Below are positions 18,023 to 27,893 of a DNA stretch of 64,000 nucleotides, one piece after another (the stretch's first letter is position 1; the number at the start of each line of letters is the position of its first letter). Under the pieces are notes generated by a model that had not been told where the DNA came from, ran no database searches, and was given only the letters and a program-made list of their open reading frames with translations. Origin of the DNA: Providencia rettgeri (GTDB lineage: Bacteria; Pseudomonadota; Gammaproteobacteria; Enterobacterales; Enterobacteriaceae); NCBI GenBank assembly GCA_900455085.1, contig UGTZ01000001.1:4184501-4248500 (forward strand), in the 5' to 3' direction. The translations under genes were made by a program, and so were the position numbers.

Positions 18023-20491
18023 TTATCCCTCTTGTTTTTGGGATTTTTTTGCAACGCGTTTAGCTTTTAATTTTGCTGTAATTTTTCTGGTTTTATCAGA
18101 CGGCTTTTTGCCTTTTCCTTTCCCTTTCGCCTCTGGTTTAGCTTCAGCTTTTTTCCCTTTTTTCTCTGAACGGCGAAATGCAGAATCAGGCTCGAAGTTT
18201 TTATCTTTGCTCGCATCCGCTTTTCGACGAGCTGGACGCGTCGCATTTTTCACTTCTTGCTTCATTTTGTCCCGCGCTGTTTTGCCCGGGTTTTTCGCTT
18301 TACGAGTAGTTGAAATTAAGGCGAAATCAATGGTGCGCTCATCCATATGCACCGCCTCGACACGAATTTCCACTTCATCACCAAGACGATAAGTGGTACC
18401 TGATGATTCACCAATTAAACGCTGACCGACCGCATCATAACGGTAGTAATCATTATCTAACGTTGAAATATGCACTAAACCATCAATAAATAAATCATTA
18501 AGGCGCACAAAAAAACCAAAACCAGTGACACTTGTGATTAAACCTGTAAAGGTTTGGCCAACTTGGTCTTGCATGAAATCACATTTCAGCCAGTCAGCGA
18601 CATCACGCGTCGCTTCATCCGCACGGCGCTCAGTCATTGAACAGTGCTCACCAAGCTGTAACATGCTATCCATGTCTGAATGCCAGCCACCTGTTTCCGT
18701 CCAGCGCTTATCTGAATGACCATGTTCTTTCGCCAGTAAATATTTTATCCCACGATGTAACGTCAGGTCAGGATAACGACGAATTGGTGATGTAAAGTGA
18801 GCATACGATTTCAAACCTAAGCCAAAGTGACCGCGGTTTTCAGGATCATAAATCGCTTGTTTCATCGAACGTAAAATCATGGTTTGCAGTAATTCATGGT
18901 CAGGGCGCTCAGCCACTTCATTCATTACCTGCGCATAATCTTTCGGCTCTGGCTTCATTCCACCCGGTAGAGTCAACCCTAATTCACTGAATACTGAGCG
19001 TAAATTCATCACGCTTTCTTCTTTAGGACGGTCATGCACACGGTATAAAGCAGGCTCTTCGTTTTTCTCAACAAACCGAGCCGCCGCAATATTAGCCAAA
19101 ATCATGCACTCTTCAATCAATTTATGTGCATCATTTCGCTCAACCGGTTCGATACTTTCAATACGGCGTTCTGCGTTAAAAATAAATTTCGCTTCTTCGG
19201 ATTCGAAGGAAATTGCACCACGCTCAATACGTGCAGCATCCAGTGCTTTATATAATTGGTGCAGATGCTCAATATGCAGCACTAAGGCTTTATAATGCTC
19301 ACGCAGCTCTTCGTCTCCTTCCAAGATTTTCCACACTTTCGTGTAAGTTAACCTTGCATGAGAGCTCATAACCGCTTCATAGAACTTGTATGACGAAAGC
19401 TTACCGGATGCCGATACTGTCATTTCACACACCATACACAGGCGGTCAACACCAGGGTTCAGTGAGCACAGGCCGTTCGATAAGACTTCCGGGAGCATAG
19501 GAACAACTTGAGATGGAAAATATACCGAGTTACCGCGACTACGAGCTTCTGTATCTAGAGCTGTTTGCGGACGGACATAATAGCTGACATCCGCAATCGC
19601 CACCCATAAGCGCCAACCACCGCCTTTTTTCGGTGCACAATAAACCGCATCATCAAAGTCGCGGGCATCTTCGCCATCAATGGTCACTAAAGGGAGATCA
19701 CGTAAATCAACGCGCCCTTTTTTCGCAGACTCAGGGACATGCTCACTCAGGTCCGCAACTTGTTTTTCAACTTGTGGTGGCCATGAATGTGGAATTTCAT
19801 GGGTACGTAAAGCGATCTCTACCGCCATACCTGTTCCCATTGTTTCGCCTAATACTTCAATGATATTCCCCACCGCTTGCGAGCGACGTTGTGGGCGGGT
19901 GACTAATTCAACCACCACCACATTTCCCATACGAGCGCCAAGGACGCGATCTTTCGGAATCAAAATATCAAAGCTTAAACGGCTATCATCCGGTACGACA
20001 AACCCCATACCCGATTCAATAAAATACCGGCCAACAATTTGGTTATTACGCGGTTCTAACACACGAACAACACGAACCTCTGTCCGCCCCTTACGGTCTT
20101 GCCCATAAGGTTGCGCTAGAATAACGTCACCATGTAGGGCGCGTTTCATTTCGTCTTGAGATAAATAGTAATCTTCTTTTTTACCCTCAACACGCAAGAA
20201 GCCGTAGCCATCACGATGGCCAATCACTTTCCCTTTTAATAAGTCTAAACGCTCCGGTAATGCATAACACTGACGGCGAGTGAAGACTAATTGCCCATCC
20301 CGTTCCATGGCTCTTAATCGACGACGCAGTGCTTCTAATTCATCTTCTGTCGATAAATTCAATAATTGTGCGATTTCTTCGCGATTAGCGGGTGCAGTAC
20401 GCTTCGAGATAAGGTCAAGAATGTATTCTCGACTTGGAATTGGGGACTCGTATTTTTCTGCTTCTCTTTCCTGAAAAGGATCTTGTGACAT
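18023..20491 (-). CDS. rnr: Ribonuclease R
   Basis: RNase R is a processive 3'-5' exoribonuclease that degrades structured RNA and takes part in rRNA and tmRNA quality control. The 822 residues hold an N-terminal winged helix (about 20-80), cold-shock domains, the RNB catalytic domain (acidic cluster in TIDGEDARDFDDAV), an S1 domain (GLITSVTGFGFFVRL) and a Lys-rich tail. The start at 20491 (MSQDPFQERE) has GGAGGT upstream and matches E. coli; the open frame begins six codons earlier. Confidence 0.97.
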   Translation of the reverse strand: MSQDPFQEREAEKYESPIPSREYILDLISKRTAPANREEIAQLLNLSTEDELEALRRRLRAMERDGQLVFTRRQCYALPERLDLLKGKVIGHRDGYGFLRVEGKKEDYYLSQDEMKRALHGDVILAQPYGQDRKGRTEVRVVRVLEPRNNQIVGRYFIESGMGFVVPDDSRLSFDILIPKDRVLGARMGNVVVVELVTRPQRRSQAVGNIIEVLGETMGTGMAVEIALRTHEIPHSWPPQVEKQVADLSEHVPESAKKGRVDLRDLPLVTIDGEDARDFDDAVYCAPKKGGGWRLWVAIADVSYYVRPQTALDTEARSRGNSVYFPSQVVPMLPEVLSNGLCSLNPGVDRLCMVCEMTVSASGKLSSYKFYEAVMSSHARLTYTKVWKILEGDEELREHYKALVLHIEHLHQLYKALDAARIERGAISFESEEAKFIFNAERRIESIEPVERNDAHKLIEECMILANIAAARFVEKNEEPALYRVHDRPKEESVMNLRSVFSELGLTLPGGMKPEPKDYAQVMNEVAERPDHELLQTMILRSMKQAIYDPENRGHFGLGLKSYAHFTSPIRRYPDLTLHRGIKYLLAKEHGHSDKRWTETGGWHSDMDSMLQLGEHCSMTERRADEATRDVADWLKCDFMQDQVGQTFTGLITSVTGFGFFVRLNDLFIDGLVHISTLDNDYYRYDAVGQRLIGESSGTTYRLGDEVEIRVEAVHMDERTIDFALISTTRKAKNPGKTARDKMKQEVKNATRPARRKADASKDKNFEPDSAFRRSEKKGKKAEAKPEAKGKGKGKKPSDKTRKITAKLKAKRVAKKSQKQEG

Positions 20492-20533
20492 CGTTACCTC
20501 CGTTGTCATCAGAATTCATAACTACCGCAAATA

Positions 20534-20956
20534 CTAGTCAAGCAGTAGTTGATAGAGCGGGCTGTTATCTTTCACCATGTCCGCCAGCGTGTATTGATCA
20601 AGTTCTTGTAAAAACTGCTGTATTGCTTGGTGTAGCACACCTTTTAAACGACACGCAGGTGTAATGTGGCAAAACTCGCCACTACAATTAACAAGAGTCA
20701 GGGGCTCTAATGCTCTGACAACGTCCCCTATACGAATTGATTCCGCTGGTTGTCCTAGTGTAATCCCGCCATTTTTGCCACGAGTGGCTTTAATATAACC
20801 TAGGTGACTGAGCTGATTAATAATTTTTACCATATGGTTACGCGATACACCGTAAACCTCGGTGACCTCTGTAATACTGGTCATTTTCCCTTCACCTAGG
20901 GATGCCAGGTAAATAAGAGCTCGTAACCCATAATCTGTAAAACTAGTCAGTTGCAC
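20534..20956 (-). CDS. nsrR: NsrR, nitric-oxide-sensing Rrf2-family repressor
   Basis: NsrR represses NO-detoxification genes such as hmp and carries an iron-sulfur cluster that NO destroys. The winged helix (DYGLRALIYLASLGEG, VSRNHMVKIINQL) and the three cluster cysteines at 91, 96 and 102 (NCSGEFCHITPAC) match E. coli exactly in position. The start is GTG at 20956 (MQLTSFTDYG), with GAGG five bases upstream. It is first in an operon with rnr and rlmB. The 300 bp upstream (20957-21249) is AT-rich non-coding DNA with a possible but off-spacing dyad. Confidence 0.95.
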   Translation of the reverse strand: MQLTSFTDYGLRALIYLASLGEGKMTSITEVTEVYGVSRNHMVKIINQLSHLGYIKATRGKNGGITLGQPAESIRIGDVVRALEPLTLVNCSGEFCHITPACRLKGVLHQAIQQFLQELDQYTLADMVKDNSPLYQLLLD

Positions 20957-21249
20957 AATCACCTCAAAATTTTAGCTATAACGCTGTTGGCCGCAAATCA
21001 TTGGCCTAAAAAATGCGACTCATTTTAAAATTCACGCTTGCTATTTCTAACCCAACACTTTCAGTTTTCTGAACAAAATATAGCATGCTAATAAATTATA
21101 TGTCGTTAAATAAAGTTTAACGTATAACACAAGTCAAATATGCACTTAATTGCACATAATTTGCACACAAAAGTGACTTGATTCAATCATTATGGGGAAT
21201 TTTGACTGTTTTATCAAAGAAGCTGCATAGTGGAAGGAGGTAAAGCAGT

Positions 21250-21277
21250 AAAAAACTGCGCCTGTATTAGGCGCAGT
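21250..21277 (-). terminator. Intrinsic terminator of purA
   Basis: On the minus strand, ACTGCGCCTA...AGGCGCAGT followed by TTTTT lies just after the purA stop. The stem is about 9-10 bp and GC-rich. Confidence 0.9.
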
Positions 21278-21285
21278 CAGTGTTA

Positions 21286-22587
21286 TTACTCAACGTCAAA
21301 TGGATCACGCAGGATCATGGTTTCTGAACGATCTGGACCGGTTGAAATAATATCAACTGGAATACCCGTTAGTTCTTCAACGCGTTTGATGTAATTCAGA
21401 GCTGCTTGTGGCAGTAATTCTCTTTGTTTCACACCAAAAGTTGTTTCTTTCCAACCTGGCATTGATTCATAAACTGGCTCTAAGCCATCCCACTCATCAG
21501 CAGCTAAAGGCGTTGTTTCAAGCACTTTGCCATCTGGACGACGGTAGCCTACGCAGATTTTGACTTCTTCTAAACCGTCTAAAACATCCAGTTTAGTCAT
21601 ACAGAAGCCTGACAGTGAGTTAATTTGTACCGCACGATTAATCGCAACGATATCTAACCAACCAGTACGGCGTTTACGACCCGTAGTTGCACCAAATTCT
21701 TGGCCTTTTTCACGCAGGAACTCACCCACTTCGTCAAACAGCTCAGTTGGGAATGGACCTGCACCAACACGCGTTGAGTAAGCCTTGATGATACCTAATA
21801 CGTAGTTGACATAGCGAGGACCTAAACCAGAACCTGTCGCTACACCACCAGCGGTCGTATTTGAAGAGGTTACATAAGGATAAGTACCATGGTCGATATC
21901 TAATAATGTCCCTTGTGCACCTTCAAACATCACTAATTCATTCTTCTGATTTGCTTTATATAGCAGATCAGAAACATCAATTACCATGCCAGTCAGGATA
22001 TCCGCTACAGCCATAATATCATCTAACGTTTTTTGGTAATCTACAGCTGGTTCTTTATAATAATGAACAAGTTGGAAGTTATGGTATTCAACGATTTCTT
22101 TTAATTTTTCTGCAAACGTGGCTTTATCGAACAAATCACCAACGCGTAGACCACGACGTGCAACTTTATCTTCATAAGCAGGACCAATACCACGACCTGT
22201 TGTTCCAATCGCTTTGGAACCACGTGCTTTTTCACGCGCATTATCTAATGCGATATGATAAGGCAGGATCAGTGGGCATGCTTCAGAAAGACGTAAACGT
22301 TCCCGAACAGGAACACCGCGGTCTTCCAATTCTTTCATCTCTTTCATTAATGCGTCTGGCGCTAAAACAACACCATTAGCAATAATACTGATGACATTTT
22401 CACGAAGAATACCGGATGGAATTAAGTGGAGAACGGTTTTTTCACCGTTTACAACAAGAGTATGGCCAGCATTATGGCCGCCCTGATAGCGAACTACGTA
22501 TTTAGCACGCTCTGTCAGCAAGTCAACGATCTTGCCCTTCCCTTCGTCACCCCATTGGGTGCCCAGTACGACAACGTTCTTACCCAT
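21286..22587 (-). CDS. purA: Adenylosuccinate synthetase
   Basis: PurA joins IMP and aspartate using GTP in the first committed step to AMP. The GTP-binding signature QWGDEGKGK is at about residues 11-19. Further conserved blocks are GGHNAGHT, IGTTGRGIGPAYEDK, FEGAQGTLLDIDHGTYPYVTSSN-type sequence and the C-terminal STGPDRSETMI. The start at 22587 (MGKNVVVLG) gives 433 residues (E. coli 432); four extra upstream codons are not conserved. Confidence 0.97.
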   Translation of the reverse strand: MGKNVVVLGTQWGDEGKGKIVDLLTERAKYVVRYQGGHNAGHTLVVNGEKTVLHLIPSGILRENVISIIANGVVLAPDALMKEMKELEDRGVPVRERLRLSEACPLILPYHIALDNAREKARGSKAIGTTGRGIGPAYEDKVARRGLRVGDLFDKATFAEKLKEIVEYHNFQLVHYYKEPAVDYQKTLDDIMAVADILTGMVIDVSDLLYKANQKNELVMFEGAQGTLLDIDHGTYPYVTSSNTTAGGVATGSGLGPRYVNYVLGIIKAYSTRVGAGPFPTELFDEVGEFLREKGQEFGATTGRKRRTGWLDIVAINRAVQINSLSGFCMTKLDVLDGLEEVKICVGYRRPDGKVLETTPLAADEWDGLEPVYESMPGWKETTFGVKQRELLPQAALNYIKRVEELTGIPVDIISTGPDRSETMILRDPFDVE

Positions 22588-22787
22588 TTTGAAATACACT
22601 CGGTTGCTTAAAAATGAATTCTACCATCAAAAATGAACTGTTCCAGTGATATTTTGGCAATACAAAAATTTTTTCCTGGAAAGCAAGTAAAATGGTATTT
22701 TTTATTTCTGCCGTAAACTCAAAATGAATGCCATCAGTTGAGCAGCTCAAATTTTCCCTGAAAAATCCTATACTTAAAACGACAGGC

Positions 22788-22815
22788 GAAAAAAAGCCCA
22801 CCGAAGCGGGCTTTT
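22788..22815 (-). terminator. Intrinsic terminator of the hfl operon
   Basis: On the minus strand, AAAAGCCC-gcttcggt-GGGCTTTT followed by TTTT closes the transcript after hflC. The region 22588-22787 between it and purA is non-coding; E. coli has yjeT at this place and nothing like it is seen. Confidence 0.9.
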
Positions 22816-22867
22816 CTTTAATAGATTAACAGTTATTTTGCTAGGTTGCACGCAACTTAGCTTGTTA

Positions 22868-23869
22868 TTAATCTGTCGCGCGAAGCTTAGTTGGTGCCTT
22901 CATAAAGCGGAAGAAGTCAGTGTCTGGACTCATGACCATCACGTCATCACCACTCTTAAAGCTTTGTTCATAAGCACGTAAGCTACGAATAAACGCATAG
23001 AACTCTGGGTCTTGGTTGAATGCATCAGCAAACAATTTTGTTGCCATCGCATCACCTTCACCACGGTAAGTCAGTGCGGTACGCTCCGCTTCAGCCAACG
23101 TTTCTGTTACTGTTTTATCTGCAACAGCGCGGATCTTAGTCGCTTCTTCTTGACCTTGTGAACGGTGTTGACGTGCAACTGCTTCACGTTCTGCACGCAT
23201 ACGCGCATAAATAGCTTCAGAAACTTCGTTTGGTAGCTCGATACGTTTAATACGTACGTCGACAACTTCAATACCTAACGCCGCCATACTGTTTGCATTC
23301 ACAACCAGTGGCTTCAGGTTTGTTTCTTCTTCAACACGTTTTGCTGCATCCGCAATCGCTGCATCCGCTTCTTTGGTTGCATCGTCAGTTGCTGTACCTT
23401 TGTTCAAAGCATCACGGACATCAATGGTCAAACGGCCACGTGAGTCAGTAATGATATCTTTTACGCTTAAGCGACCAAACTCAGAACGTAAACGGTCACT
23501 AAATTTACGTTTTAACAGGGTTTCCGCTTGGAATGGATTACCACCGCCAGTCGCTACATAGTAACGACTGAAATCAGTAACGCGCCATTTCAGGTAGGAA
23601 TCCACCATTAAGTCTTTGTTTTCACTTGTCAGATAGCGGTCAGCCTGAATTTCCAGTGTCTGAATACGTGCATCCAACATTTTTACCGTTTCAATAAATG
23701 GTACTTTGAAATGCAGACCCGGCTCATAAATGATCGGTTTGTTTTCAGAATCACGCAGAACCTTACCAAAACGCAAGACAATGCCGCGATCAGTTTGAGG
23801 AACAATAAAGATAGATGCGTATGCGACTGCCAAAATGGCCAGAACGATAACAATTAGCGATTTACGCAT
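22868..23869 (-). CDS. hflC: HflC, SPFH-domain regulator of FtsH protease
   Basis: HflC is a membrane-anchored prohibitin-like protein that assembles with HflK into a large periplasmic cage around FtsH and modulates its proteolysis. In 333 residues there is one N-terminal TM helix (about 5-24), an SPFH domain starting QTDRGIVLRFGKV, and a C-terminal Ala/Glu-rich coiled coil (EAERTALTYRGEGDA). It begins two bases after the hflK stop. Confidence 0.96.
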   Translation of the reverse strand: MRKSLIVIVLAILAVAYASIFIVPQTDRGIVLRFGKVLRDSENKPIIYEPGLHFKVPFIETVKMLDARIQTLEIQADRYLTSENKDLMVDSYLKWRVTDFSRYYVATGGGNPFQAETLLKRKFSDRLRSEFGRLSVKDIITDSRGRLTIDVRDALNKGTATDDATKEADAAIADAAKRVEEETNLKPLVVNANSMAALGIEVVDVRIKRIELPNEVSEAIYARMRAEREAVARQHRSQGQEEATKIRAVADKTVTETLAEAERTALTYRGEGDAMATKLFADAFNQDPEFYAFIRSLRAYEQSFKSGDDVMVMSPDTDFFRFMKAPTKLRATD

Positions 23870-23871
23870 GA

Positions 23872-25077
23872 TTATTGTCTCCCTACTCTAACTGCATCAC
23901 CACGAACAGCACTGTTTGGCTGAGCTGATGTTGCGCCATTAGATGACGCGTTATTATTTGGCGTCGCCATTCTGGCTGATGGACTGACTTTCGGTGCTGA
24001 TGTAGCGTTCGTATTAGCACCACGCATGATTTGATCAAGCGGCAGCACTAACATGCTGTTGCTCTTATCATTTGCTATCACTTTACGTGTATTACCTAAT
24101 ACACGTTCCATCGTTTCGATATATAGACGTTCACGGGTAATCTCAGGTGCAGCACGATATTCAGGCAACATTTTTGCAAAACTTGCCACCTCACCCTCTG
24201 CTTTGAAGACCACACTGGCTTTATAAGCTTCAGCTTCTTCAATTAAGCGTTGTGCGTTACCTTTTGCCAGAGGAAGAACTTCGTTTCGATAAGCATGTGC
24301 TTCACGAATGGTTTTTTGTTCTTCTTCCCTTGCTGCAATTACATCATCAAATGCGGCTTTAACGTCTTCAGGCGGACGCGCTGCCTGGAAGTTGACGTCA
24401 AGCAGTGTGATACCCATTTTGTATGGCGCAATCGTTGCTTCGAGCTCTTTTTGTGTTACATCACGGATAAAAGCACGATTCGTAGTCAGTACTTGCTCCA
24501 TCGCAGACTGACCGATTACACCACGCACAGCACTATCTAGCGCCTGACGCAGACTATTGTCTGGGTTTGTGACACTAAATAAATATTGCGCAGGGTCGGT
24601 AACACGATATTGAACGTTCATTTCAACGCGGATCACGTTTTCATCTGACGTTAACATCATGCCATTTGTCGCTTGTTCACGTACGGTTTCTACGTTGACA
24701 GGAATAACTCTATCAATGAAGGTTGGTTTCCAGTTCAAACCAGGCCCAACAACACCACTATATTCACCAAAACGTAATACTACGCCACGGTCACTTTCTT
24801 TGATGGTGTAGAAGCCTGAACCTGCCCATACAACAACGATAGCAGCAAGAGCTAACATACCTAAACGGCCGCTGATTTGTGATGGTTGTTTATTATCGCC
24901 ATCACCACCGCTGCCTTTATTTCCACCAAGCTTGCTGCCTAGTTTACGAAAGAGATCGTCGAGATCATAAGCCCCACGTTTTCGACCACCTTTGTTCCCG
25001 CCAGAGTTGCCGCCTTTATTGCCGCTTCCCCACGGATCGCGGTCTTGTCCGTCATTACCGGGCTGATTCCACGCCAT
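23872..25077 (-). CDS. hflK: HflK, SPFH-domain regulator of FtsH protease
   Basis: Partner of HflC. The 401-residue protein has a Gly/Asn/Lys-rich cytoplasmic N-terminus (about 1-70), one TM helix (about 73-94), the SPFH domain (ESDRGVVLRFGEYSGVVGPGL) and a coiled coil ending in a Ser/Asn/Ala-rich tail. It follows hflX by about 100 nt in the hfq-hflX-hflK-hflC unit. Confidence 0.96.
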   Translation of the reverse strand: MAWNQPGNDGQDRDPWGSGNKGGNSGGNKGGRKRGAYDLDDLFRKLGSKLGGNKGSGGDGDNKQPSQISGRLGMLALAAIVVVWAGSGFYTIKESDRGVVLRFGEYSGVVGPGLNWKPTFIDRVIPVNVETVREQATNGMMLTSDENVIRVEMNVQYRVTDPAQYLFSVTNPDNSLRQALDSAVRGVIGQSAMEQVLTTNRAFIRDVTQKELEATIAPYKMGITLLDVNFQAARPPEDVKAAFDDVIAAREEEQKTIREAHAYRNEVLPLAKGNAQRLIEEAEAYKASVVFKAEGEVASFAKMLPEYRAAPEITRERLYIETMERVLGNTRKVIANDKSNSMLVLPLDQIMRGANTNATSAPKVSPSARMATPNNNASSNGATSAQPNSAVRGDAVRVGRQ

Positions 25078-25177
25078 GTTTTAGCTCCATTCTTTATGAT
25101 TGATTTTCAGGGCTAAGAGCGATAGGGCTCTTAATATCAATTCCATTGCCTAACTACATCATTAATCACCAAAACAA

Positions 25178-26458
25178 TTAAATAACGTAGTCAGGTAATT
25201 GCTGCTCTTGTTTGCACAGACGCCGCCAATCCACCATTGGCATACGCACCTCAAGGCCAATTGAGCCGTCTTCTTCCTGCCATTCACGTTCGATTGACTG
25301 AAGTTGGTAGAAACGGCTACGTAAACGGCCTTCATTCGGTGGTAAACGCAATTCAACATGTGCGATTTCACCTGAAAGACGTTCCGTCAATGCCTGTAGC
25401 AGCAATGAGATACCATCGCCCGTTTGCGCTGAAACCCAGACACGAACCGGCTTGTTATCCTCATCTCTGTCAATACGCGGGACAAAATCCTCCAGCATAT
25501 CAACTTTGTTCATCACTAAAAGTGTTGGTATTTCATCCGCTTCGATTTCTTCTAACACACTTTCAACTGCATGAATATTTTCATCCAAGCGATTATCAGC
25601 TGCATCGATAACGTGCAGCAGTAACGTTGCTTCACGTGTTTCTTGCAGGGTTGCTTTAAAAGCTGCAACCAAATCATGGGGTAAATGACGGATAAAACCC
25701 ACAGTATCTGCAAGAACGACAACACCAACATCTTCTACATCAATACGACGAAGTGTTGGGTCAAGTGTTGCAAATAACTGGTCAGCAGCATAAACATCAG
25801 CGGCCGTCATGCGGTTAAACAAACTAGATTTACCAGCGTTGGTATAACCGACAAGCGAAATAGTCGGGATATCAGCCTTACTTCTCGCTTGACGCCCTTG
25901 TTCACGCTGTTTTTCCACCCGACTAAGACGAGATAAGATTTGTTTAATTTTATCTCTTAATAGCCGGCGGTCAGTCTCAAGTTGAGTTTCACCGGGACCT
26001 CGTAAGCCAATCCCGCCTTTTTGTCGCTCTAAGTGCGTCCATCCCCTCACTAAGCGAGTCGATAAATGCCTTAACTGAGCCAATTCAACTTGAAGCTTAC
26101 CTTCGTGTGTACGTGCGCGTTGAGCAAAAATATCTAAAATTACCCCTGTACGGTCAACCACCTTACATTGGCAAATCCTTTCGAGATTACGTTCTTGAGC
26201 AGGGCTTAGAGTATGATTAAACAACACCACATCTGCACCACTTTCCTCAACAGCTTGGGCAATTTCTTCTGCTTTACCTTCCCCAACAAAAAACTTTGGA
26301 TGAGGGGCTTTACGACTGCCCGTGACTATTTGTACTGGTTTTACGCCAGCAGATGTCACAAGTGACTCAAATTCTGCCAGATTATCAACATCTTTTTCTT
26401 GAGAAAAAAAGACATGGACTAATACAGCTAGTTCACCGCCTTCATACCTATCAAACAA
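25178..26458 (-). CDS. hflX: HflX, ribosome-associated GTPase
   Basis: HflX binds the 50S E-site and splits stalled ribosomes after heat or antibiotic stress. Features are the N-terminal HflX domain (GSRKAPHPKFFVGEGKA; ARTHEGKLQVELAQL; GPGETQLETDRR), GTPase motifs GYTNAGKSSL (G1), DTVGF (G3) and NKVD (G4), and a C-terminal domain. The start is TTG at 26458 (read as MFDRYEGGE), with GAGG about eight bases upstream, giving 426 residues exactly as in E. coli; an 11-codon upstream extension is unconserved. Confidence 0.93.
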   Translation of the reverse strand: MFDRYEGGELAVLVHVFFSQEKDVDNLAEFESLVTSAGVKPVQIVTGSRKAPHPKFFVGEGKAEEIAQAVEESGADVVLFNHTLSPAQERNLERICQCKVVDRTGVILDIFAQRARTHEGKLQVELAQLRHLSTRLVRGWTHLERQKGGIGLRGPGETQLETDRRLLRDKIKQILSRLSRVEKQREQGRQARSKADIPTISLVGYTNAGKSSLFNRMTAADVYAADQLFATLDPTLRRIDVEDVGVVVLADTVGFIRHLPHDLVAAFKATLQETREATLLLHVIDAADNRLDENIHAVESVLEEIEADEIPTLLVMNKVDMLEDFVPRIDRDEDNKPVRVWVSAQTGDGISLLLQALTERLSGEIAHVELRLPPNEGRLRSRFYQLQSIEREWQEEDGSIGLEVRMPMVDWRRLCKQEQQLPDYVI

Positions 26459-26550
26459 GGTGTAACCTCTTAGGCTAAACAATAATTGCAAAGGAAAAAC
26501 ACAGGTACAGTCTCCCTACCCATGCTTTCCTTGTCTTTTAGCGTACAAAC

Positions 26551-26844
26551 TTACTCAGTTACTTCGCCATCTTGCGCTGCAGGGTTACCTGAATGGTAAT
26601 TACCATTGCCAGTGCTACCCGCAGTACCGCTATGATGAGAAACAGGGCGAGCAGGGACAACAGTCGAGATAGCGTGCTTATAAACCATCTGGCTAACTGT
26701 ATTTTTTAATAAAATGACAAATTGGTCAAAAGACTCAATTTGCCCCTGCAATTTGATGCCATTAACGAGATAAATAGAGACCGGAACCCTTTCACGACGT
26801 AATGCGTTCAGGAACGGATCTTGCAAAGATTGCCCCTTAGCCAT
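26551..26844 (-). CDS. hfq: RNA chaperone Hfq
   Basis: Hfq is the hexameric Sm-like chaperone that pairs small RNAs with mRNAs. The Sm1 motif (VSIYLVNGIKLQGQIESFD), proximal-face YKHAISTVVP (Sm2) and N-terminal KGQSLQDPFLN are conserved. The C-terminal tail (about 68-97) is shorter than or similar to E. coli and rich in His, Ser, Gly and Asn, as expected for the disordered tail. It lies between miaA and hflX. Confidence 0.98.
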   Translation of the reverse strand: MAKGQSLQDPFLNALRRERVPVSIYLVNGIKLQGQIESFDQFVILLKNTVSQMVYKHAISTVVPARPVSHHSGTAGSTGNGNYHSGNPAAQDGEVTE

Positions 26845-26951
26845 TCTATGTTTTCCTTATTTTGTTGTTTTTAAAAGAGAATCTTTTAGATTCCAAAAAG
26901 TAACTACTCAAAAATTGCGCTTAACGTTCTAATTGTACACAAACATCAGTC

Positions 26952-27893
26952 CTATGCACGCATAACCTGCATAACGGTGCTAAGCGCTTGCTGAGGTTGT
27001 TCACTATCTAACCAATGAACATTCTCCCAGCCTCTTAACCAGGTAATTTGACGTTTTGCCAATTGGCGAGTTGCACAAATTCCCCGATAAATCATTTCAT
27101 CATGGCTAATTTCACCATCTAAATATGACCACATTTGCCGATATCCCACACAACGGATTGAAGGGAGGTCAACATGTAAATCATTTCGTTGATGCAATTT
27201 GCGAACTTCTTCTTCAAAACCCGCATCTATCATCAGATGAAAACGTTGTTCTATGCGCTCATGTAAAATTTTACGATCTTGTGGCGCAATAGCAAACTGA
27301 AACACATTATAAGGTAATTCTTCCCCAGCTGTTTGTGTCATTTCAGTCAAAGTTTGTCCCGAAATGAGATATACCTCTAAAGCACGGGATAATCTTTGTG
27401 GATCGTTAGGGTGGATCCTTGCCGCGGCAACTGGGTCAGCTTCAGTAAGACGACGATGAATTTCTCCCCATCCTTGTTCTTTCGCAATGTGTTCAATTTC
27501 AGCACGAACTGTTGGGTCAGCTGAAGGAAGTGGTGAAAGTCCTTCTAATAAGGCTTTAAAATACAACATAGTGCCGCCAACTAATAACGGAATTTTACCT
27601 TGTGAGGTAATTTCAGCCATGGCATTTAATGCGTCACGGCGAAAATCGGCAGCGCTGTATGGTAGAGACGGATCAAGGATATCAATCAGACGATGGGGAG
27701 CTTGGCTGAGTTCTTCCGCTGTTGGTTTTGCTGTGCCAATATCCATTCCTCGGTAAATTAATGCCGAATCGACACTAATAATTTCCACAGGCAAATGCTT
27801 GCGAAGTTCTATCGCTAAAGCGGTTTTACCTGAGGCCGTTGGACCCATTAGGAATATTGCGTCAGGTTTTTTCTGAGTTGCTAAATCACTCAT
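26952..27893 (-). CDS. miaA: tRNA dimethylallyltransferase MiaA
   Basis: MiaA adds the dimethylallyl group to A37 of tRNAs reading UNN codons, the first step of ms2i6A synthesis. The P-loop GPTASGKTAL is at about residues 17-26. SALIYRGMDIGTAKPT, the GGTMLYFKALL segment and RCVGYRQMW are family markers. The 313 residues match E. coli (316). The start overlaps the mutL 3' end by eight bases. Confidence 0.97.
   Translation of the reverse strand: MSDLATQKKPDAIFLMGPTASGKTALAIELRKHLPVEIISVDSALIYRGMDIGTAKPTAEELSQAPHRLIDILDPSLPYSAADFRRDALNAMAEITSQGKIPLLVGGTMLYFKALLEGLSPLPSADPTVRAEIEHIAKEQGWGEIHRRLTEADPVAAARIHPNDPQRLSRALEVYLISGQTLTEMTQTAGEELPYNVFQFAIAPQDRKILHERIEQRFHLMIDAGFEEEVRKLHQRNDLHVDLPSIRCVGYRQMWSYLDGEISHDEMIYRGICATRQLAKRQITWLRGWENVHWLDSEQPQQALSTVMQVMRA

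Noticed and set aside
21121..21175. TGCA-N6-TGCA dyad upstream of nsrR as an NsrR operator
   Set aside because: NsrR sites have seven bases between the TGCA cores and extended half-sites; here the spacing is six and it is about 180 bp from the gene.
22588..22801. 73-codon minus-strand frame between purA and hflC, where E. coli has yjeT
   Set aside because: Its sequence shows no DUF2065-like helix and no ribosome site, and it overlaps the hfl terminator and the purA leader.
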